This document shows positions 34,080-42,909 of a DNA stretch of 50,236 bases, piece after piece (position 1 is the stretch's first letter; each line of letters begins with the position of its first letter). Location of the stretch: positions 1 to 50,236 of the forward strand of contig CAYGSU010000023.1 in NCBI GenBank assembly GCA_964352715.1. Reading direction: 5' to 3'. The DNA is from JAVKBW01 sp964352715. Its GTDB lineage: Bacteria; Pseudomonadota; Alphaproteobacteria; UBA8366; Aestuariispiraceae. Under the pieces are notes generated by a model, which was not told the origin of the DNA, ran no database searches, and was given only the letters and a program-made list of their open reading frames with translations. The position numbers and the translations under genes were made by a program.

Positions 34080-34472
34080 ATGGCCCGCGTTACCGTAGAA
34101 GATTGCGTCGAAAGAGTTCCCAACCGTTTTGACCTCGTGCTTGCCGCTGCTCAGCGCAGCCGTGACATCGCGACCGGCGCGCAGATCGAGCTGGATCGGG
34201 ACAACGACAAGAACCCGGTTGTTGCGCTTCGCGAAATCGCCGAAGACCGCATTTCACCGACCGAGTTGATCGATTCCCTGGTTCGCAATCTGCAGAAGCA
34301 TGTGGATGTCGACGAGCCGGAAGAAGAAGACATGATGGAAAAGCTCGCGACCGGGTCACTCGAGGACAAGCCGGTCGAAGAACAGCCGACGCAGAAAACG
34401 TCGCCGTTCGGCACCGATCTGCCGGAAGTACCGGCTTTCGACGATATCGACCCATCGCTTCTGGAGGATTGA
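34080..34472 (+). CDS. rpoZ: RNA polymerase omega subunit
   Basis: RpoZ binds the beta' subunit and helps assemble RNA polymerase. The 130-residue product begins MARVTVEDCVERVPNRFDLVLAAAQRSRDIATGA, the standard omega core, followed by NPVVALREIAE and a long acidic, Pro-containing tail as in other alphaproteobacteria. I chose ATG 34080; the same frame stays open to 33969, but that part overlaps the promoter and is not conserved. Position just before rsh is the usual rpoZ-spoT arrangement. A terminator follows at 34561. Confidence 0.95.
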   Translation: MARVTVEDCVERVPNRFDLVLAAAQRSRDIATGAQIELDRDNDKNPVVALREIAEDRISPTELIDSLVRNLQKHVDVDEPEEEDMMEKLATGSLEDKPVEEQPTQKTSPFGTDLPEVPAFDDIDPSLLED

Positions 34473-34560
34473 TGCGGGTGCTTCCCGTGATCGGCGCGGT
34501 AGCCTGCGGCGGATATACGGAAAATAGCCCGGTTTCATCCAACGAATTGATAAATCATGC

Positions 34561-34591
34561 AAAAGGGCCGCTTTCCGAAGCGGCCCTTTTT
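34561..34591 (+). terminator. Rho-independent terminator between rpoZ and rsh
   Basis: AAAAGGGCCGCTT (34561-34573), loop TCCG, AAGCGGCCCTTTT (34578-34590): a perfect 13-bp stem with A and T tracts, so it may work in both directions. It separates rpoZ from rsh. Confidence 0.85.
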
Positions 34592-34635
34592 GCTATCGTG
34601 GCGAAGGACACGAAACTGCGGATGGTCGAACCGCG

Positions 34636-36663
34636 ATGATGCGGCAATACGAACTGGTCGAACGGGTGCGCCAGTATGACCCCGATGTCGACGAAGATGC
34701 GCTGAACCGGGCGTATGTCTTCTCCATGAAGGCGCATGGTAACCAGATCCGTGCGTCGGGAGACCCGTATTTTTCGCATCCGGTCGAAGTAGCCGGCCTG
34801 CTGAGCGAAAAGCGGCTGGACGGCGCGTCGATCATGACGGCGCTGCTGCATGACACCGTCGAGGATACCGATACGACGATCGAGCAGATTTCGTCATCCT
34901 TTGGGCCGGAAGTCGGCGCGCTGGTTGATGGCGTCACAAAACTTTCCATGCTGGAGCTGCAATCGTCGCGCACCAAGCAGGCTGAAAATTTCCGCAAGCT
35001 GGTGCTGGCGATGTCGCAGGACATCCGGGTGCTGCTGGTCAAGCTGGCCGACCGGCTGCACAACATGAAGACCCTGCATTTTATCAAACGGGAAGACAAA
35101 CGGCGGCGGATTGCGCGTGAAACGCTGGAAATCTATGTGCCACTGGCCGAACGTATCGGCATCCGGGACTGGAAGGAAGAACTGGAAGACATGGCGTTTC
35201 GGGAGCTGAACCCGGATGCCAGGGAATCCATTGTCAGCCGGCTCGACTATCTGCATGCCGAAAGCGGCGATCTGGTCGACCGGGTGATCCGCGAGCTGAC
35301 TGAAACCCTGACGGGCAACGGTATCAAGGTGGAAGTTTCCGGTCGGGAAAAGACGCCGTATTCGATCTGGCGGAAAATGCAGCGCCAGAATATCGGTTTT
35401 GAACAACTGTCCGACATCATCGCATTCCGGGTCATCGTCGGATCGGTTGAGGAATGCTATCGCGCGCTGGGATACATCCATGCGCGCTATTCGGTCGTGC
35501 CGGGGCGGTTCAAGGACTACATNNNNNNNNNNNNNNNNNNNNNNNNNNNNNNNNNNNNNNNNNNNNNNNNNNNNNNNNNNNNNNNNNNNNNNNNNNNNNN
35601 NNNNNNNNNNNNNNNNNNNNNNGATGATTTTCTCGAACACACCAAGATGGAAATGTTTTCCGATCAGGTGTTCGCCTTCACGCCGAAGGGCGATCTGTAT
35701 GCGCTGCCGCGCGCCTCGACGCCAATCGACTTCGCCTATGCGGTCCACACCGACATCGGCACCCGATGCGTCGGCGCGAAAATCAACGGTCGCATCAAGC
35801 CGTTGCGCACCCAGCTAGTGAACGGTGACCAGGTGGAAATCATTACATCGAACGCACAAACCCCGTCGCCGGCCTGGGAAGCGTTCGTTGTTACCGGCAA
35901 GGCCCGGTCGGCGATCCGCCGGTTTATCCGCACGAAGCAGCGTGACCAGTATATCAGTCTTGGACGGGAGGTAACCGAGAACGCCTTCCGGCAGGGCGGG
36001 TTCGACCTGACCGAAAAAGCGCTCAAGAGCATCTTGCCGAAGTTCCGGGTTGAAACGGTTGAAGATCTGTATGCGGCAATCGGCGAAGGCCGGCATACGG
36101 GACGCGAAGTTCTGCACAGCGTGCATCCCGGCGCGAAGAAAAAAACGGACGATGCACAGACAACGACCGGCAAATCACGGACTTCGGAAAAATCGAAGGC
36201 GGGCAACAAACATCGGATTCCCGTTCGGGGGCTTATTCCGGGCATGGCCATTCACTACGCGAAGTGCTGCCATCCCGTGCCCGGCGACCGCATTGTCGGC
36301 ATTGTGACGACCGGCAAGGGGGTTACGATCCACACCATCGCCTGCCGGACGCTGGAAGACTTCGCCGATATGCCGGAACGCTGGCTCGATGTCGGATGGG
36401 AAGTCGACGACAGCAGCGAGCACGCATTCGTCGGCAGGATTGAAGCGGTGATCGCGAACGAACCGGGCAGTCTCGCCATTCTGACCGGCGTGATCGGTCG
36501 GGCCGGCGGTAATATCAGCAACCTGAAATTCGTCAATCGCGGTGAGGATTTCTTCGAGATGCTGATCGATATCGAAGTCAGCGATGTTCGGATGCTGAAT
36601 GACATTATCGCCGGGTTGCGGGCGACGACTGCTATCAATTCTGTCGATCGCGCGTTTTCCTGA
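34636..36663 (+). CDS. rsh: Bifunctional (p)ppGpp synthetase/hydrolase (RelA/SpoT homologue), interrupted by an assembly gap
   Basis: Makes and degrades the stringent-response alarmone (p)ppGpp. Visible parts: the N-terminal HD hydrolase (FSHPVEVAGLLSEK; ALLHDTVEDT), the first part of the synthetase domain (GREKTPYSIWRKMQ; DIIAFRVIV; PGRFKDYI), then 100 N, then the TGS domain (VFAFTPKGDLYALPRASTPIDFAYAVHT), the zinc-finger/CC region (GMAIHYAKCCHPVPGDRIVGI) and a C-terminal ACT domain. Frame is kept across the gap, but family proteins normally have some 80-90 residues between the two flanks, so the true missing stretch is probably longer than 100 bases. The missing part includes core synthetase residues. 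The start is ATG 34636 or 34639. Confidence 0.92.
   Translation: MMRQYELVERVRQYDPDVDEDALNRAYVFSMKAHGNQIRASGDPYFSHPVEVAGLLSEKRLDGASIMTALLHDTVEDTDTTIEQISSSFGPEVGALVDGVTKLSMLELQSSRTKQAENFRKLVLAMSQDIRVLLVKLADRLHNMKTLHFIKREDKRRRIARETLEIYVPLAERIGIRDWKEELEDMAFRELNPDARESIVSRLDYLHAESGDLVDRVIRELTETLTGNGIKVEVSGREKTPYSIWRKMQRQNIGFEQLSDIIAFRVIVGSVEECYRALGYIHARYSVVPGRFKDYXXXXXXXXXXXXXXXXXXXXXXXXXXXXXXXXXXDDFLEHTKMEMFSDQVFAFTPKGDLYALPRASTPIDFAYAVHTDIGTRCVGAKINGRIKPLRTQLVNGDQVEIITSNAQTPSPAWEAFVVTGKARSAIRRFIRTKQRDQYISLGREVTENAFRQGGFDLTEKALKSILPKFRVETVEDLYAAIGEGRHTGREVLHSVHPGAKKKTDDAQTTTGKSRTSEKSKAGNKHRIPVRGLIPGMAIHYAKCCHPVPGDRIVGIVTTGKGVTIHTIACRTLEDFADMPERWLDVGWEVDDSSEHAFVGRIEAVIANEPGSLAILTGVIGRAGGNISNLKFVNRGEDFFEMLIDIEVSDVRMLNDIIAGLRATTAINSVDRAFS
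35523..35622. other. Scaffold gap (100 N) inside rsh
   Basis: Exactly 100 N. The flanks are not duplicated, so real sequence is missing here. Comparison with the normal spacing between the synthetase motif PGRFKDYI and the TGS-proximal FLEHTKMEMF suggests roughly 240-270 bases are missing. Confidence 0.9.
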
Positions 36664-36676
36664 CGGGGTCTTGATC

Positions 36677-37243
36677 TTGTTTCGCCGACGTTTGAAGCTC
36701 ACCTACAAAAGCCGTTTGATCGCATTGCTGTGGCCCCGCGCCGGTATTCGCCGGTCGGTTCAGTACCTGCGGCACCGGTTGGGCCGGTTGCAGGGATCTC
36801 CCTATGCAATTGCAGCCGGTTTTGCCTACGGCGCAGCGATTTCATTCACACCGCTGATGGGCGGCCATATCGCGTTTGCGGCGCTGTTCTCCTGGGTCAG
36901 CCGCGCCAGCATCGTCGCCTCGGTCATTGGCACGGTGGTTGGAAACCCGTGGACCTTTCCCTTCATCTGGGCCTGGATCTACTATCTGGGAGTGTGGTTG
37001 CTGGGCATGGAGCCGATTGACTTCAATGCCGAGCATCTCAGCTTCCGGTATCTGCTGGATCATTTCCTCGATATTTTTCTGCCGATGCTGGTCGGCGGTC
37101 TGCCGTCCGGGGCCGTTGCCTGGGTCGCTTTCTACTTTCCGATCAAGATATCCGTCGAGCGCTATCAGGCCGCCAGGCTGATCCGGCTGATCAAGGCCCG
37201 GCACCGCAACCCGAAGCGCATAAAAGAAGGGACAAAGGAATGA
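36677..37243 (+). CDS. DUF2062 membrane protein
   Basis: A protein of about 188 residues with the DUF2062 pattern: basic N-terminus (FRRRLKLTYKSRLIALLWPRAG), GSPYAIAAGFAYGAAISFTPLMGGHI, then VGNPWTFPFIWAWIYYLG and a further membrane segment near the C-terminus (PMLVGGLPSGAVAWVAFYF). The function is unknown; it sits between rsh and acpS, a conserved position in alphaproteobacteria. No ATG fits: I chose TTG 36677, directly before FRRR, just after the rsh stop. The frame is open further upstream into rsh, which is unlikely to be translated. It overlaps acpS by 4 bases (ATGA). Confidence 0.78.
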   Translation: MFRRRLKLTYKSRLIALLWPRAGIRRSVQYLRHRLGRLQGSPYAIAAGFAYGAAISFTPLMGGHIAFAALFSWVSRASIVASVIGTVVGNPWTFPFIWAWIYYLGVWLLGMEPIDFNAEHLSFRYLLDHFLDIFLPMLVGGLPSGAVAWVAFYFPIKISVERYQAARLIRLIKARHRNPKRIKEGTKE

Positions 37244-37638
37244 TCATCGGGCTTGGAACGGATCTGTGCGATATCGGACGGATCGAGGGAACGCTGGTAC
37301 GCTACGGCGACCGCTTTACCCATCGTCTGTTTACTGAACAGGAACGGTTCAGGGCGGACCGGCGATGGGAACGGCGCGCCAGCCGGTATGCGCAGATGTT
37401 CGCCGCCAAGGAAGCCTGTTCCAAGGCCCTGGGGACGGGATTCCGGCAGGGCGTGTTCTGGCGCAATATGGAGGTCGTGCACCTGCCCAGCGGCAAACCG
37501 ACGCTGTCGATTACCGGCGGAGCGGCTGAACGTCTCGCGAAACTGACGCCGGTGGGCAAGAAAGCCATGGCTGAAGTTTCCCTGACGGACGAATCCGGCC
37601 TTGCGAACGCGGTCGTCGTTCTCTACTGGATTGATTAA
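37240..37638 (+). CDS. acpS: Holo-[acyl-carrier-protein] synthase
   Basis: Transfers 4'-phosphopantetheine from CoA to the acyl carrier protein Ser. The 132-residue length is standard, with GLGTDLCDIGRIEG at the start (Mg-binding Asp), RYAQMFAAKEACSKALGTG (Glu/Lys of the active site) and a C-terminal TDESGLANAVVVL. It overlaps the DUF2062 gene by four bases, and lepB follows after about 110 bases. The gene order acpS-lepB-rnc-era is typical of alphaproteobacteria. Confidence 0.95.
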   Translation: MIIGLGTDLCDIGRIEGTLVRYGDRFTHRLFTEQERFRADRRWERRASRYAQMFAAKEACSKALGTGFRQGVFWRNMEVVHLPSGKPTLSITGGAAERLAKLTPVGKKAMAEVSLTDESGLANAVVVLYWID

Positions 37639-37665
37639 CATGATACCCAGCATGACCGGCTTTGC

Positions 37666-37694
37666 TTGACAGATGCCTTATCGCTTTGCCATAC
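37666..37694 (+). promoter_or_regulatory. Possible promoter upstream of lepB
   Basis: A perfect TTGACA (37666-37671) lies 17 bases before CCATAC (37689-37694), a poor -10 box. It could drive lepB-rnc-era from the acpS-lepB gap. Confidence 0.35.
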
Positions 37695-37749
37695 CGCGCC
37701 GGCTCGGGCGTTTTGCCTTCGGGTACTCAAATAAAATTGCGGATGATTG

Positions 37750-38517
37750 ATGGCGGACGAAGCAAAAGACGATTCCGGTCAGGCCGGCGATAACATGTCA
37801 GACAAGTCTCCACCGCCGCGCAAGTCCTGGCAGCAGGAAGCGGTCGAGCTTGTAAAGACAGTTGTCTACGCGCTGCTGATCGCTGTGACGGTGCGTACCT
37901 TCGCTTACGAACCGTTCAATATTCCTTCGGGATCGATGATTCCAACACTGTTGATCGGCGATTATCTTTTCGTTTCCAAATTGTCCTACGGTTACAGCCG
38001 GTATTCGTTTCCATTCGGCATCATCCCGTTTGAAGGCCGGATACTGGAAGACCGGCCGGAACGCGGCGATGTCGCCGTCTTCCGCCAGCCTAGAAATACC
38101 GATGTCGATTACATCAAACGGATAATCGGTCTGCCGGGCGACCGTATTCAGGTCAAGTCGGGTATTCTGCACATCAATGGCGAACCGGTGCAGCGCAAGC
38201 GCGTTGAAGACTATGTAACGGATTCAGGCAGCGTTGTGCGCCAGTACATCGAAGTTCTGCCCAATGGCAAGGAACATCGGATCATCGAAGCATTCGGCGA
38301 TACCGGCGCGGCTGACAATACACAGGAATATGTCGTGCCAGCGGACCACTATTTTGCGATGGGTGATAACCGTGACCGGTCGCAGGACAGCCGCTATCTG
38401 AATGAGGTCGGCTTTGTGCCGGCTGAGAATCTGGTCGGTCGGGCCGAGTTTCTGTTCTTCTCGATCGGTGATGGGTTCGATATTCGGTTTGGACGGATTC
38501 TGGATGGTATCGAATAA
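37750..38517 (+). CDS. lepB: Signal peptidase I
   Basis: Cleaves Sec signal peptides at the periplasmic face of the inner membrane. The 255-residue protein has a hydrophilic N-terminal region, one membrane helix (about 33-50; ELVKTVVYALLIAVTV), the catalytic Ser62 in IPSGSMIPTLLIGDYL and the general-base Lys123 in VDYIKRIIGLPGD. The C-terminal box is GDNRDRSQDSR. I chose ATG 37750 over a TTG three bases earlier. It ends inside the first codons of rnc (14-bp overlap), so the two are translated from one transcript. Confidence 0.95.
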   Translation: MADEAKDDSGQAGDNMSDKSPPPRKSWQQEAVELVKTVVYALLIAVTVRTFAYEPFNIPSGSMIPTLLIGDYLFVSKLSYGYSRYSFPFGIIPFEGRILEDRPERGDVAVFRQPRNTDVDYIKRIIGLPGDRIQVKSGILHINGEPVQRKRVEDYVTDSGSVVRQYIEVLPNGKEHRIIEAFGDTGAADNTQEYVVPADHYFAMGDNRDRSQDSRYLNEVGFVPAENLVGRAEFLFFSIGDGFDIRFGRILDGIE

Positions 38518-39184
38518 AGCTGTCGATAAAGCCTTCTTCGATGCGCTGGGTATCGAATTGAAGGATGATTTCACGCTGAAGCGGGCGTTGAGTCATCGAA
38601 GCGCGGCGTCCGGCTGGTCCGGATACGAGCGTCTTGAATTTCAGGGCGATCGGGTGCTGGGCCTTGCCGTAGCGGATATGCTGCTTGAATGCTACCGTGA
38701 TGAAAACGAAGGACAGATTGCAAAGCGCCACGCAGCGCTGGTGCAACGCCAGACCCTGGCGGAAGTGGCGGTGGATATGGGCCTCGGTGACTATATTTTC
38801 CTGTCGGAAGGAGAAGATTCCAGCGGGGGCAGAGACAACCCGGCCATTCTGGGCGATGTGGTCGAGTCGCTGCTGGCGGCAATCTATCGCGAAGGCGGCA
38901 TGAAAGCGGCGCGCGCATTCGTTGAAAAGTATCTCGGGCCCAGAATGGAAGCCTGTTCGGCCCCGCCGCGGGACCCCAAGACGTCATTACAGGAATGGTT
39001 ACAGGCCCGTGGCCGGCCGCTGCCGGAATACAATCTTGTCGATCGTAACGGCCCGGACCATGCGCCGGTGTTCACCGTTGCGGTTATCGTCGACGGAGAA
39101 CAGCCGTTGAAGGCGGACGGTAAATCCAAACGCGCGGCGGAACAGGTTGCGGCATCCCTCATGCTGGATCGGCTCACGTCATGA
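38504..39184 (+). CDS. rnc: Ribonuclease III
   Basis: A double-strand-specific endoribonuclease for rRNA and mRNA processing. The 226-residue protein has the RNase III signature ERLEFQGDRVLGLAVADML (about 40-58), the second acidic cluster in GDVVESLLAAIY, and a C-terminal dsRNA-binding domain (DPKTSLQEWLQARGRPLPEY; GKSKRAAEQVAASLML). The start ATG 38504 lies inside the end of lepB; the same frame is open further back, but that part is antisense-like filler within lepB. It overlaps era by four bases. Confidence 0.95.
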   Translation: MVSNKAVDKAFFDALGIELKDDFTLKRALSHRSAASGWSGYERLEFQGDRVLGLAVADMLLECYRDENEGQIAKRHAALVQRQTLAEVAVDMGLGDYIFLSEGEDSSGGRDNPAILGDVVESLLAAIYREGGMKAARAFVEKYLGPRMEACSAPPRDPKTSLQEWLQARGRPLPEYNLVDRNGPDHAPVFTVAVIVDGEQPLKADGKSKRAAEQVAASLMLDRLTS

Positions 39185-40092
39185 CCGAGGCCAGTCTCAC
39201 CGGACAGAAATGCGGTTTTGCGGCTGTCATCGGTGCGCCGAATGCCGGCAAATCGACCCTGATCAATCATCTGGTCGGCGCCAAGGTGTCGATAGTCACC
39301 CACAAGGTCCAGACCACCAGAACGCGGGTTCTGGGCATCGCCGTGGTGGATGAAACGCAGGTGGTCTTCATCGATACGCCGGGTATTTTCATGCCGAAGA
39401 AGCGCCTGGACCGCGCCATGGTCGGGGCGGCGTGGCAGGGTGCTAAAGATGCTGATCTGGTATTGCTGCTGGTCGATGCACAAGCGGGCGTAACGAAGGA
39501 CGTTGCCGCTATCGTGGAGAAGCTCAAGGGCGACAAACGCCAGGCGGTGCTTGTGTTGAACAAGGTCGATGGCATGAAGCGGGAAAAGCTGCTGGGCCTG
39601 ACGGCGACGCTCAACGAATTGTACGACTTCACAGACACCTTCATGATTTCGGCGCTGAACGGCAGCGGTACCGACGATCTGATGGCGTTTATTGTTGGCA
39701 AGATGCCGGAAGGGCCCTGGCTGTTTCTTGACGATCAGCTTTCCGACATGCCGCAGCGCCTTCTGGCAGCGGAAATCACCCGCGAAAAGCTGTTCTTGAA
39801 TGTTCATCAGGAACTGCCCTATGCGCTGACTGTCGAGACTGAAACCTGGAAAGACACCAAGGATGGCGGCGTTCGCATCGAACAGACCATCTATGTACAG
39901 CGGGAAAGCCAGCGATCCATCCTGCTCGGCAAGGGCGGCTCGAAGATAAAGACCATCGGCTCCGCCGCCAGACAGGAATTGTCGGGAATGCTGGACTGTC
40001 CGGTGCACCTGTTCCTTTTCGTGAAAGTGCGTGACGGGTGGCAGGATGACCCGGAAAGGTATAAAGTCTGGAATCTTGATTTTGAGACGTAA
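39181..40092 (+). CDS. era: GTPase Era
   Basis: A GTPase that binds the 3' end of 16S rRNA during 30S maturation. The 303-residue protein has G1 GAPNAGKSTL (about 17-26), G3 DTPG, G4 NKVD, and a C-terminal KH domain with SQRSILLGKGGSKIKTIG. The gene order rnc-era with a four-base overlap is the common one. No recO follows, unlike many alphaproteobacteria; the next gene is a transport binding protein. Confidence 0.96.
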   Translation: MTEASLTGQKCGFAAVIGAPNAGKSTLINHLVGAKVSIVTHKVQTTRTRVLGIAVVDETQVVFIDTPGIFMPKKRLDRAMVGAAWQGAKDADLVLLLVDAQAGVTKDVAAIVEKLKGDKRQAVLVLNKVDGMKREKLLGLTATLNELYDFTDTFMISALNGSGTDDLMAFIVGKMPEGPWLFLDDQLSDMPQRLLAAEITREKLFLNVHQELPYALTVETETWKDTKDGGVRIEQTIYVQRESQRSILLGKGGSKIKTIGSAARQELSGMLDCPVHLFLFVKVRDGWQDDPERYKVWNLDFET

Positions 40093-40227
40093 TACCGAGT
40101 CTGCAGAATCATTGACGACGCAAAAGCTTCACCTTCTCGACGCTTGACTGTCATCACCAGCCGGGATGGTGACCGGGACAGGATCGAACCTCGATCCGCC
40201 GTTACTCATATTGGGAGAACAGACATT

Positions 40228-41838
40228 ATGCATACGATGTATGCCGACGAGGGACTGCGCCGCCTTAAGACCGATCTGACCGCCGGGAAGATCACCCGCA
40301 GGCGGTTCATCGAAGGCGCGACAGCACTGGGATTGACGCTTGGAGCGGCGATTTCCGTATCAGGTCAGGCCCTCGCGGCCACCCCCAAAAAGGGGGGCAC
40401 GTTCCGGGCCGGGATCGCACATGGATCGACCACGGATTCACTCGATCCTTCGACCTATGAAAATACGTTCACAAGCAATCTTTGCTACGGTCTTCACAAT
40501 CATCTGACGGAACTCGATGAAAACGACAAGCTTGTGCCTGAGCTGGCCGAAAGCTGGGAAGCTTCGCCGGATGCGAAGACCTGGACTTTCCAGCTTCGGA
40601 AGGGTGTTGAGTTTCACAACGGCAAGACCATGACCTCTCAAGATGTGGTCGATTCCTTCAACATGCATCGGGGCGATGATTCCAAATCCGCCGCCAAGCC
40701 GATCGTGGAATCTATTACCGACATCAAGGCGGATGGTCCGGACACAGTCGTGTTCACGCTGGACAGTGGCAATGCGGATTTTCCGTTCATCGCCAGCGAC
40801 TATCATCTGGCAATCATGCCGTCCGACGGCGCCGGCAATGTCGACTGGGCCAGCGGGACGGGAACCGGCGGCTATATCCTGAAATCCTTCGAGCCGGGCG
40901 TTCGCGCCGATCTGGAACGCAATCCGAATTACTGGAAGGAAGGTCGGGCTCATTTCGATGCGGTTGAAATGACGACGATTGTCGACATCGCAGCGCGCAC
41001 CAACGCCATGAGCACCAACGAGATCGATGCCATGGATCGGGTGGAAATCAAGACAATGAACCTGCTTGACCGCAATCCGAATATCAGGATCGCGGAAACC
41101 ACCGGCTATGCGCATTATTCGATCCCGATGCGCACCGATACAGCGCCCTTCGACAACATCGACGTTCGGTTGGCGCTGAAATATGCGGTCGACCGGGAAG
41201 CCCTGCTGGAAACCGTGCTGCGCGGGCACGGGGCTGTCGGCAACGACCATCCGATCAGCATCGCCAACCGGTATCATGCCGATAATCTGCCGCAAAAATC
41301 CTACGATCCGGACAAGGCGAAGTTCCACCTCAAGAAAGCCGGTTATTCGTCGCTCACCGTTCCGCTTCACGCTGCCGACGCGGCATTCGGCGGGGCTGTC
41401 GATGCGGCTGTGCTTTACAAGGAACATGCGAAAGCTGCCGGCATCGAAATCGATCTCGTTCGCGAGCCGAATGACGGCTACTGGTCGAATGTCTGGATGA
41501 AGAAGCCCTGGTGCATGTGCTACTGGAGCGGCCGGGCGACGGAAGACTGGATGTTCTCGACCGCCTATGCGGATGGCGCGAGCTGGAACGACACCTTCTG
41601 GAAACACGACCGGTTCAACATGCTGCTGGAGCAGGCGCGGGCTGAACTCGATGATGCAAAGCGTCGCGAAATGTATGTCGAGATGCAGCAGATTGTCAGC
41701 GATGAAGGCGGCGTCGTGGTACCGATGTTCAACAACTACATCTTTGCGATGTCCACGAAAGTCGGAACGGATGAAAATCTGGCCCGTAACGGAGACCTCG
41801 ACGGCAACAAGCTTCTGGAGCGGTGGTGGTTTGTCTGA
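40228..41838 (+). CDS. Tat-exported ABC transporter solute-binding protein, peptide/nickel (DppA/OppA) family
   Basis: A periplasmic binding protein of about 536 residues (SBP family 5). The N-terminus carries a twin-arginine signal (ITRRRFIEGATALGLTLGAA, residues about 22-41) followed by ALAATPKKGGTFRAGIAHGS, where the mature protein begins. Family landmarks are LVPELAESWEASPDAKTWTFQLRKGVEFHNGKTM, GTGTGGYILKSFEPG and DVRLALKYAVDREALLE. ATG 40228 is set by the GGGAGA ribosome site and by the signal; a longer frame from 40144 is rejected. No permease or ATPase genes are adjacent. The ligand is unknown: peptides, oligosaccharides or opines are all possible for this family. Confidence 0.85.
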   Translation: MHTMYADEGLRRLKTDLTAGKITRRRFIEGATALGLTLGAAISVSGQALAATPKKGGTFRAGIAHGSTTDSLDPSTYENTFTSNLCYGLHNHLTELDENDKLVPELAESWEASPDAKTWTFQLRKGVEFHNGKTMTSQDVVDSFNMHRGDDSKSAAKPIVESITDIKADGPDTVVFTLDSGNADFPFIASDYHLAIMPSDGAGNVDWASGTGTGGYILKSFEPGVRADLERNPNYWKEGRAHFDAVEMTTIVDIAARTNAMSTNEIDAMDRVEIKTMNLLDRNPNIRIAETTGYAHYSIPMRTDTAPFDNIDVRLALKYAVDREALLETVLRGHGAVGNDHPISIANRYHADNLPQKSYDPDKAKFHLKKAGYSSLTVPLHAADAAFGGAVDAAVLYKEHAKAAGIEIDLVREPNDGYWSNVWMKKPWCMCYWSGRATEDWMFSTAYADGASWNDTFWKHDRFNMLLEQARAELDDAKRREMYVEMQQIVSDEGGVVVPMFNNYIFAMSTKVGTDENLARNGDLDGNKLLERWWFV

Positions 41839-41866
41839 TCCGAATTTGGCCTGAATGGTAAACAGG

Positions 41867-41896
41867 GAAGCACGGCTTAGGCCGTGCTTCTTTTTT
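41867..41896 (+). terminator. Rho-independent terminator after the solute-binding protein gene
   Basis: GAAGCACGGC (41867-41876), loop TTAG, GCCGTGCTTC (41881-41890), then TTTTTT. A perfect 10-bp stem; it shows that the binding protein is a single-gene transcript. Confidence 0.9.
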
Positions 41897-41991
41897 GCCG
41901 TTTCTCTTTTCAGTCCTTCCAGCTTGGCATAATGATAAACCGTAAGGCGTCGTGCTGACGCGGTTTTGTGACGATTGAAAGGAAGGCGGAT

Positions 41992-42909
41992 TTGAAGGGC
42001 GGATCTCACACGCACGAGCCGGACAAGCGCAATGAGACGGTCAGGATTTCGATCAATGGCGCGATAGTGCCGAGGGCCGAAGCCATGGTTTCGGTGTTCG
42101 ATTCCGGGTTTCTGCTGGGCGATGGCGTCTGGGAAGGTATTCGCCTGCACAATGGTCGTCTGTTGTTTGAACAGGCCCATATCGACCGCCTGTACGAAGG
42201 CGCGAAAGCCATCGATATCGACCTCGGCATGACAAAGCAGCAGATGTCTGATTCCATTTATGCCGTATGTGCAGCCAATGACATGACGTCGGGCGTGCAT
42301 ATCCGCCTCGTTGTTTCGCGCGGCCTGAAATCGACGCCGTATCAAAGCCCGTCAGTGAATATCGGTGGCCCGACGGTTGCGATCATTCCGGAATGGAAAG
42401 CGCCCGATGCAGGGGCTGCTGACCGCATGCTGAAGGTTTTTACCGTGCATGTCCGGCGCGGCTATCCCGATGTACAGGACCCGATGCTGAATTCCCTCAG
42501 CAAGCTGAATTGCATCACGGCCTGCATCCAGGCGCAGAAGGCAGGCGCTGATGAAGCGCTGATGCTTGACCCGCACGGTTTTGTCGCGACCTGCAATTCC
42601 ACCCATTTCTTCATCGTGCGGGGCGACGAATTATGGACCTCGACCGGCCGCTATTGCCTGAAAGGCATCACGCGGGACGCCATGCTGCGGCTGGCTGATA
42701 AGGCAGGGCTCATGCCGCGCGAGAAGGATTTCAGCCTGACCGAGGTCTACAGCGCTGACGAAGCTTTCCTTACCGGCACCTTCGCCGGCCTTTTGCCCGT
42801 CGGCATGATCGACGGCCGGATCATCGGCGACGGCCGGCGCGGGGTGAAATCCGAACTGCTGCAGACACTATACGCCGATCTGGTTGAACAGGAATGTCCG
42901 GCAGCGTAG
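41992..42909 (+). CDS. Class IV (BCAT/DAAT-like) aminotransferase family protein
   Basis: A PLP-dependent fold-type IV protein of about 305 residues. Landmarks: ISINGAIVPRAEAMVSVFDSGFLLGDGVWEGIRLHNGRL at the start, the likely PLP Lys in NSLSKLNCITA (about 165), then DEALMLDPHGFVATCNSTHFFIVRG and the C-terminal DEAFLTGTFAGLLPVG. In most class IV enzymes the block after GxV reads TEGSSSN, whose Glu holds the PLP ring nitrogen; here it reads ATCNSTH, with no Glu. It overlaps the sulfotransferase-like gene by 16 bases. I prefer TTG 41992, with AAAGGAAGG at a good distance; GTG 41968 is also in frame. The substrate is unknown. Confidence 0.8.
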   Translation: MKGGSHTHEPDKRNETVRISINGAIVPRAEAMVSVFDSGFLLGDGVWEGIRLHNGRLLFEQAHIDRLYEGAKAIDIDLGMTKQQMSDSIYAVCAANDMTSGVHIRLVVSRGLKSTPYQSPSVNIGGPTVAIIPEWKAPDAGAADRMLKVFTVHVRRGYPDVQDPMLNSLSKLNCITACIQAQKAGADEALMLDPHGFVATCNSTHFFIVRGDELWTSTGRYCLKGITRDAMLRLADKAGLMPREKDFSLTEVYSADEAFLTGTFAGLLPVGMIDGRIIGDGRRGVKSELLQTLYADLVEQECPAA

